NCBI GenBank assembly: GCA_025998295.1
Contig: BNVT01000033.1
Coordinates: 1-11,484 of the forward strand
Length of the DNA: 11,484 bases
Origin: Endomicrobiia bacterium
Lineage (GTDB): Bacteria > Elusimicrobiota > Endomicrobiia > Endomicrobiales > Endomicrobiaceae
Direction: 5' to 3'
Made by a program: the position numbers and the translations under genes. Below the pieces are notes generated by a model, which searched no databases, was not told the DNA's origin, and saw nothing but the letters and a program-made list of their open reading frames with translations. Shown in pieces: positions 6,590 through 11,484 of this stretch (positions are counted from its first letter, which is position 1; each line of letters starts with the position of its first letter).

Positions 6590-8937
6590 GCAAATTGGAT
6601 AGATTTATTGAGAATTTAAAGATTCCGGATTCATTACCTCTTCTTCCTGTAAAGGACATTATCTTGTATCCTACGACGGTTCTTCCTCTTGCTGTAGGCA
6701 GAGAAAAGTCTATAAGGGCTTTGGAGGAATCCATGTCGACAAATAGACTTGTTTTTGTCGTCGCTCAAAAAAATATTCAGGTTGAAGATCCTACGCCTGA
6801 TGATATTTACAATATAGGGACGGTATGTGAGGTTTTTCAGATATTCAGAATGCCAGACGGTACCTTAAGACCTCTTGTTGAGGGCATAAATAGAGCGCAG
6901 TGGACGGATTTTAAATCAAATGATAAAGGCTATATTGAGGTAGGTATAAAAGTTTTTGACGAAAAAATAGAAACAACGCCTGAATCTGAAGCTATTGCAA
7001 GACGCACAGTTTCTCTTTTTGAACAATATGTAAAACTAAGTCCTAGAATGCTGCCTATGGAAATTTCTGTTTCTGTAAGTAATATTACAGATACGTCAAG
7101 ACTTGCAGATACTATAGCATCTCATCTTGTCATAAGAAATAACGATAAACAATCAATCCTTGAACTTGTAAATCCTATTGAACGTTTAGAAAAAATTATA
7201 CAGGTACTTAATTCCGAAATAGAAATATTAAATATTGAGAGACGTATTCAAAGCAGAGTAAGAAATCAAATAGGAAAAACGCAAAAAGAATATTATCTTA
7301 CAGAGCAGATGAAAGCTATTCAAAAAGAGCTTAAGCAAAAGGACGATATTCAAAAGGATGCTGATGAACTTAAAAAAAAGTTAAAAAATATGAAAATGCC
7401 TCAAGCTGCAAGAGATGCCGCGGAAAAAGAAATATCAAGACTTGAAAAAATGATGCCCATGTCTCCTGAGGCTACTGTTATAAGGACTTACGTTGAATGG
7501 ATTTTGGATTTACCTTGGGAAAAATTTACTGCCGATAATTTGGATTTAAACAGGGCAAAAGAAATTTTGGACCAAGATCATTACGGATTGGAGAAAGTTA
7601 AAGACAGGGTCTTAGAATATCTTGCTGTTTTATCAAGAGTGCAAAAAATAAAAGGACCTGTTCTTTGTTTTATAGGACCTCCAGGGGTTGGTAAAACTTC
7701 CATTGCTAAATCTATCGCAAGAAGTCTTGGTAGAAATTTTGTAAGAATTTCTATGGGTGGCGTAAGGGACGAAGCCGAAATAAGAGGCCACAGACGTACA
7801 TACATAGGGTCGCTGCCGGGAAAAGTTATACAATCTATGAAAAAAGCTGGATCAAATAATCCTGTGTTTATTTTAGATGAAATAGACAAGATAGGTTCGG
7901 ATTGGAGGGGCGATCCATCTTCCGCTCTCCTTGAGGTTTTAGATCCTGAACAAAACTATGCTTTTGGCGATCACTATCTCGATGTTGAGTTTGATTTGTC
8001 GCATGTTATGTTTATAACTACCGCAAATACGTTAGACAATATTCCCAATCCTTTACTTGACAGGCTAGAACTTATAAGATTTTCAGGATATACCGACGCT
8101 GAAAAGCGCTATATAGCGCAGGATTTTATAGTTTCGAAACAGCTGGAGGGTCATGGATTAAGTTCCCAAGAGCTTGTTTTTGCAGAAGGCGCGCTCGATA
8201 TTGTAATTAAAAATTATACGCATGAAGCGGGAGTTCGTAATTTAGCCAGAGAAATTGCAAATATTTGTAGAAAAATCGTTAAAGAACTTGAGTTTAATAA
8301 AAAATTAAAATCTATAACTGTTACTCCTGAAAATATAAACAAGTATTTGGGAGTGGCCCATTATGAAAGAGAAAGAATATCTGAAAACGATGTAGGCGTA
8401 GTAACTGGGCTTGCATGGACAGAAGCTGGTGGCGAGACTCTTACAATAGAAGTAAATAAGATGAAAGGCAAAGGTGCTTTGATGCTTACCGGAAAACTTG
8501 GCGATGTTATGAAGGAATCTGTTCAGGCAGCTTTGACGTATGTTAAATCGTCTTCGAAAAGACTCGGCATAGATGGTGAAGGGATATTTTCAAAAACTGA
8601 TTTTCATGTGCACATTCCCGAGGGCGCAGTGCCAAAAGACGGTCCCAGTGCTGGAATTGCTTTGGCAACAGCTCTTGCTTCAGTTTGTATGAACAAACCT
8701 GTGAAGAAAAAAGTTGCAATGACTGGGGAGGTTACATTAAGAGGCAGAGTTCTAGGCATAGGCGGGCTTAAAGAAAAAGTTCTTGCAGCTCGTAGAGATG
8801 GAATGGATACAGTGTTGTTTCCTGAAAGCAATAAAAAAGATTTGATTGATATACCTGAAGACGTGAGAAATAAGATTAAAATGATTCCAGTTGCCCATAT
8901 GGATGATGTAATTTCTTTGGCGATAGAAACTTCTTAA
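6586..8937 (+). CDS. lon: ATP-dependent protease Lon (LonA type)
   Basis: This 783-residue cytoplasmic serine protease degrades misfolded and regulatory proteins, and its length matches E. coli Lon (784). An N-terminal substrate-binding domain ([13 protein letters not shown] at 17-29) and a charged coiled region (about 210-290) precede the AAA+ module. That module has Walker A GPPGVGKT (364-371), Walker [10 protein letters not shown] (427-435), sensor 1 TTAN (478-481) and the sensor 2 segment EAGVRNL (547-553). The C-terminal protease domain has the Ser-Lys dyad: Ser688 in KDGPSAG and Lys731 in GGLKEK, 43 residues apart as in E. coli (679 and 722). The ATGA overlap with clpX and the SD GAGGAG (6575-6580) indicate translational coupling. 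It appears intact, with all catalytic residues present. Confidence 0.97.
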   Translation: MSKLDRFIENLKIPDSLPLLPVKDIILYPTTVLPLAVGREKSIRALEESMSTNRLVFVVAQKNIQVEDPTPDDIYNIGTVCEVFQIFRMPDGTLRPLVEGINRAQWTDFKSNDKGYIEVGIKVFDEKIETTPESEAIARRTVSLFEQYVKLSPRMLPMEISVSVSNITDTSRLADTIASHLVIRNNDKQSILELVNPIERLEKIIQVLNSEIEILNIERRIQSRVRNQIGKTQKEYYLTEQMKAIQKELKQKDDIQKDADELKKKLKNMKMPQAARDAAEKEISRLEKMMPMSPEATVIRTYVEWILDLPWEKFTADNLDLNRAKEILDQDHYGLEKVKDRVLEYLAVLSRVQKIKGPVLCFIGPPGVGKTSIAKSIARSLGRNFVRISMGGVRDEAEIRGHRRTYIGSLPGKVIQSMKKAGSNNPVFILDEIDKIGSDWRGDPSSALLEVLDPEQNYAFGDHYLDVEFDLSHVMFITTANTLDNIPNPLLDRLELIRFSGYTDAEKRYIAQDFIVSKQLEGHGLSSQELVFAEGALDIVIKNYTHEAGVRNLAREIANICRKIVKELEFNKKLKSITVTPENINKYLGVAHYERERISENDVGVVTGLAWTEAGGETLTIEVNKMKGKGALMLTGKLGDVMKESVQAALTYVKSSSKRLGIDGEGIFSKTDFHVHIPEGAVPKDGPSAGIALATALASVCMNKPVKKKVAMTGEVTLRGRVLGIGGLKEKVLAARRDGMDTVLFPESNKKDLIDIPEDVRNKIKMIPVAHMDDVISLAIETS

Positions 8938-8989
8938 AAATAATAGTAAAAAAGCATAAAAAAAATGAAAACAATGGAGGAAGTAAGAA

Positions 8990-10123
8990 ATGATGAAACA
9001 TTATCTTTTAACTCCGGGTCCAACACCAATTCCACCGGAAGTTGCTCTTAAAGAAGCTTTGCCTATACTCCATCACAGGACAAGCGAATTCGCATCTGTT
9101 TACAAAGATGTTGCAGAAGGGTTGAGGTGCGTTTTTCAAACAAAAAATGAAGTTTATATGCTTGCTGCTTCCGGTACAGGAGCCATGGAGATGGCTGTAG
9201 TAAGCCTTTTAAGTCCAGGAGATGAAATTATAGTTGCAAGTTGCGGCAACTTTGGCGATAGATGGGCTAAGATAGCAGAAGGATATGGTATAAAAGTTAT
9301 TTCTGCTTCGGTTGAGTGGGGTAAGGTTGTAAAACCTCTCGAGATAGAAAAAGCTCTTAGAACAAATCCGAATATTAGAGCTGTTTATACTACATTTACG
9401 GAGACATCAACAGGCGTAGCAAACGATATAAAAACTATAGGAGAGATAGTCGCAAAGACAAATGCGGTTTTGATTGTTGATGCAATTTCAGGTCTTGTAG
9501 GTCAGGAATTTAGAACTGATGAATGGAAAGTCGATGTTGTAGTTTCAGGATCTCAAAAAGGTTTTATGCTTGCTCCGGGACTTGCTTTTATAACATTAAG
9601 CGATAAGGCTTGGAAACTTACGGAATCTTCAAGGTTACCAAAATTTTATTTCGATATAAGAAAATATAAGAAATCTTACGCCACAAATGAGACTCCTTTT
9701 ACGCCTCCGGTAACTCTTATTGTCGCTCTTCAAGAATCAATAAAGCTTATCAAGGAAAGAGGCTTGGAGAATATCTGGAACGACAATAAACTTCTCGCAA
9801 AAGCTGCAAGATCTGGGATGAAGGCTTTGGGTTTAGAACTTTTTGGAGAGGTGCCTTGCGAAGTTGTTACAAGTGCATCAGTTTCTGTTGAAATTGGTGG
9901 CAAGATAGTTAAAATTTTGAGAGAAAAGTACGGGGTATCTATTGCCGGTGGTCAAGGTAATTTAAAAGGTAAAATTATAAGATTTGCGCATATGGGTTAT
10001 ATCGGTAAAGCTGATTTGCTTGTAGGACTTGCATGTCTTGAAATGGTATTAAGTGAACTTGGCGTAAAAATTGAAAAAGGTAAAGCGGTAGCTGCTGCCC
10101 AAGAGGAATTATTGAAAGCTTAA
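8990..10123 (+). CDS. Class V PLP-dependent aminotransferase (serine-pyruvate/alanine-glyoxylate type), probable phosphoserine-forming
   Basis: This 377-residue fold-type I enzyme belongs to the alanine-glyoxylate/serine-pyruvate aminotransferase family. The N-terminal LLTPGPTPIPPEV (6-18) and the HHR segment (28-30) are family hallmarks. SGTGAME (61-67) forms the phosphate-binding turn, Asp164 in VDAISG should contact the PLP ring nitrogen, Lys190 in SGSQKGF is the predicted Schiff-base lysine, and Arg331 in IIRFAHMG is the likely substrate-carboxylate arginine. GGAGG (8976-8980) favours the first of two adjacent ATGs. Family members act on several amino donors, so substrate cannot be read from sequence alone. 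The adjacent phosphoglycerate dehydrogenase suggests transamination of 3-phosphohydroxypyruvate in serine synthesis in place of SerC. The 52-bp gap after lon has no evident terminator, so co-transcription is possible. Confidence 0.88.
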   Translation: MMKHYLLTPGPTPIPPEVALKEALPILHHRTSEFASVYKDVAEGLRCVFQTKNEVYMLAASGTGAMEMAVVSLLSPGDEIIVASCGNFGDRWAKIAEGYGIKVISASVEWGKVVKPLEIEKALRTNPNIRAVYTTFTETSTGVANDIKTIGEIVAKTNAVLIVDAISGLVGQEFRTDEWKVDVVVSGSQKGFMLAPGLAFITLSDKAWKLTESSRLPKFYFDIRKYKKSYATNETPFTPPVTLIVALQESIKLIKERGLENIWNDNKLLAKAARSGMKALGLELFGEVPCEVVTSASVSVEIGGKIVKILREKYGVSIAGGQGNLKGKIIRFAHMGYIGKADLLVGLACLEMVLSELGVKIEKGKAVAAAQEELLKA

Positions 10124-10237
10124 AACTTATTTTGCAGCAATGACAACAATGCCGTGTAGATCTTTGGAATATTTAAATTTGGAATTTTGGTTGTTTTTTC
10201 TAAATGACGATGATAGCAAAAACAAAAGGAGCAGAAC

Positions 10238-11188
10238 ATGTACAGGATTCTAATGACTTACGATAATACTGAAGGTTTAGGTGCATTGCTTTCAAACAAA
10301 GAATTCAAAGTTGAGATACATAACAAGCCTTCTCAAGAAGAATTCAAAGAACTTATAAAATACTATGACGGTCTTTTAATACGTTCTGAAGTAAAAGTTA
10401 CGACAGATATAATAGAGGCAGCCCAAAATCTTAAATTTATAGGTAGAGCCGGAACGGGCGTAGATAATGTAGATAAAGATGCTGCAACCAAGAAAAACAT
10501 AATAGTTGCTAATGTCCCTGGTGGCAATACAATCTCTGCTGCTGAACATACAATAGGGCTTATGCTCTCCCTTGCTAGACAAATTGCTGAAGCATGCAAA
10601 TCATTAAAAAATAAAAAATGGGATCGTAAAAATTTTGTGGGCACGGAACTTTTTGGCAAAACTTTAGGTTTGATAGGTCTTGGCAGGATAGGAACTGAAG
10701 TTGCAAAAAGGATGAACTCTTTTGAAATGAAAGTTATAGCTTACGATCCTTTTGCAAGCCCTGAATCTGCAAAAAACAATGGGATAGAGTTAAAATCTCT
10801 TGACGATGTTTTTAGTCAGGCGGACTATATTTCTATTCATTCTCCTTTAAATGATACTACTAGGGGCATGATAAATGTAGATGCTATAAAAAAAATGAAA
10901 GATGGTGTTAAAATTATAAATTGTGCAAGAGGACCAATAATTAACGAAAAAGATTTGTCAGATGCTATAAAGTCCAAAAAAGTAAGCGGCGCGGCTGTTG
11001 ATGTGTTTGCAAAAGAGCCTCCTGAGGATTGGACCCTTATAGAAACTGATAATGTGGTTGCAACTCCTCACCTTGCAGCTTCCACACAAGAAGCTCAAGT
11101 AAGGATTGCAGAAGAAATAGGAGATGTGCTTGTAGATTTCTTTACAAAAGGACTCATAAGAAATGCTGTTAATGCTCCTAAACTGTAG
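10238..11188 (+). CDS. serA: D-3-phosphoglycerate dehydrogenase, short form without ACT domain
   Basis: This 316-residue D-isomer-specific 2-hydroxyacid dehydrogenase would oxidise 3-phosphoglycerate to 3-phosphohydroxypyruvate with NAD, the committed step of serine synthesis. The substrate-domain signature GRAGTGVDNVD (69-79) is typical of phosphoglycerate dehydrogenases. The Rossmann fold has GLGRIG (147-152) and a ribose-binding Asp170. The catalytic residues are Arg231 (NCARG), Glu260 (KEPP) and His278 (TPHLAAST). It ends straight after the catalytic core, so it lacks the C-terminal regulatory domains of long SerA proteins and is probably not serine-inhibited through an ACT domain. AAAGGAG (10226-10231) lies 6 nt before the ATG. 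The 114-bp gap from the aminotransferase shows no clear promoter or terminator. Other 2-hydroxyacid substrates are possible, but the neighbour makes serine synthesis the best reading. Confidence 0.88.
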   Translation: MYRILMTYDNTEGLGALLSNKEFKVEIHNKPSQEEFKELIKYYDGLLIRSEVKVTTDIIEAAQNLKFIGRAGTGVDNVDKDAATKKNIIVANVPGGNTISAAEHTIGLMLSLARQIAEACKSLKNKKWDRKNFVGTELFGKTLGLIGLGRIGTEVAKRMNSFEMKVIAYDPFASPESAKNNGIELKSLDDVFSQADYISIHSPLNDTTRGMINVDAIKKMKDGVKIINCARGPIINEKDLSDAIKSKKVSGAAVDVFAKEPPEDWTLIETDNVVATPHLAASTQEAQVRIAEEIGDVLVDFFTKGLIRNAVNAPKL

Positions 11189-11193
11189 CAATT

Positions 11194-11213
11194 CCCCTTT
11201 TTTAAAAAAGGGG
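11194..11213. repeat. 20-bp perfect palindrome after serA, part of an intergenic element
   Basis: CCCCTTTTTTAAAAAAGGGG is perfectly self-complementary and begins 5 bp after the serA stop codon. The following GTGTCCGAGCGTAGTGCG looks like the body of a dispersed intergenic element. As RNA it could form an 8-bp stem with a 4-nt loop. No T-run follows on either strand, so it is not a canonical intrinsic terminator, though it could stabilise the 3' end of the mRNA. Confidence 0.6.
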
Positions 11214-11298
11214 GTGTCCGAGCGTAGTGCGATGGGGTATTTATTCATCTTTTCCCAAACTGTTCAATTGTCATTTGCGCAAGTAGCAGGAATCTATT

Positions 11299-11354
11299 TA
11301 ACATGAGTCCTCGCTTTTGCGAGTATGACAAATAACATGAATCCTCACTTTTAC
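11299..11354. repeat. REP-like palindromic repeat, one good and one degenerate copy, period 34 bp
   Basis: Copy A opens with TAACATGAGTCCTCGC at 11299 and contains a hairpin CTCGC-TTTT-GCGAG (11310-11323). Copy B begins 34 bp later with TAACATGAATCCTCAC (11333), and its hairpin arm is broken (CTCAC-TTTT-ACAAT). The first copy resembles widespread bacterial repeats of the type GTCATtctCGCgaaaGCGag. They are probably dispersed elements, and copy B runs into the start of the right-end open frame. Confidence 0.55.
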
Positions 11355-11484
11355 AATTAAGAAAATTCGTGCTGTTCGTCATAACATTGATAAAGTTTTA
11401 AGAAACATCTACAGTGACCTTATAGAAGAAAGAGATTCTTTTGTGATTGCGGCAGAAAAATGTCTGAATTATCAAAAAAAGACT
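11341..11484 (+). pseudogene. Open frame with no start codon running off the right edge; possible remnant, unrecognised
   Basis: A + strand frame is open from the codon after TGA 11338-11340 to the window end, 48 codons. From about residue 6 it reads like real protein (IKKIRAVRHNIDKVLRNIY, then SDLIEERDSFVIAAEKCL), amphipathic and helix-prone. There is no ATG, GTG or TTG before residue 35, and no ribosome binding site. Its 5' end merges with the degenerate REP-like copy. The simplest reading is a gene whose 5' end was lost or replaced by the repeat. I do not recognise the family, and the rest lies outside the window. Confidence 0.35.

Noticed and set aside
11194..11213. Intrinsic terminator of serA
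   Set aside because: The palindrome is not followed by a T tract in either direction. It is better described as a repeat with possible RNA-end stabilisation.

Overview
The window is AT-rich bacterial DNA with every confident gene on the + strand. It holds a protein quality-control block (trigger factor, ClpP, ClpX, Lon) followed by a class V aminotransferase and a short 3-phosphoglycerate dehydrogenase. The low GC, a long unproductive stretch upstream, scattered palindromic intergenic repeats and a decaying restriction-modification module suggest a host-restricted or genome-reducing bacterium. An Elusimicrobiota lineage such as Endomicrobium would fit, but this is a guess from gene order and decay style. 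No taxonomic marker gene is present.

Layout. Positions 1-1479 carry no convincing protein gene. They contain an imperfect 57-bp tandem repeat (1-108), a strong GC-rich hairpin (217-254), a strongly purine-biased tract (about 77% purine at 721-960, counted by eye) with fragments of open frame that may be an eroded gene, and then a regulatory zone. That zone has a perfect CRP/FNR-type palindrome (1174-1189), a consensus -10 box without a -35 (1214-1219), a segment with overlapping inverted repeats (1305-1344), and a second sigma70-like promoter (1387-1415) just ahead of tig. tig (1480-2790) and clpP (2889-3497) follow. Between clpP and clpX, which are adjacent in many bacteria, sits a two-gene type II restriction-modification module (3537-5299). 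Both genes are broken by single-base deletions, and the endonuclease also has a nonsense codon. clpX (5342-6589) and lon (6586-8937) overlap by 4 bp. The aminotransferase (8990-10123) and the serA-like gene (10238-11188) follow. The right end is intergenic repeat DNA (a 20-bp palindrome and a 34-bp REP-like unit in two copies) running into an open frame with no start codon that leaves the window.

How the genes work together. Trigger factor folds nascent chains at the ribosome. ClpX unfolds substrates and feeds them to ClpP. Lon is an independent ATP-dependent protease. The last two genes plausibly supply the first two steps of serine synthesis: 3-phosphoglycerate to 3-phosphohydroxypyruvate to phosphoserine.

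Most notable points: ClpP has Asn instead of Asp at the third catalytic-triad position, plus short insertions in two loops; the restriction-modification module is decaying inside the clpP-clpX interval; and the DNA ahead of tig has a CRP-like site, two candidate promoters and a potential pseudoknot or RNA switch.
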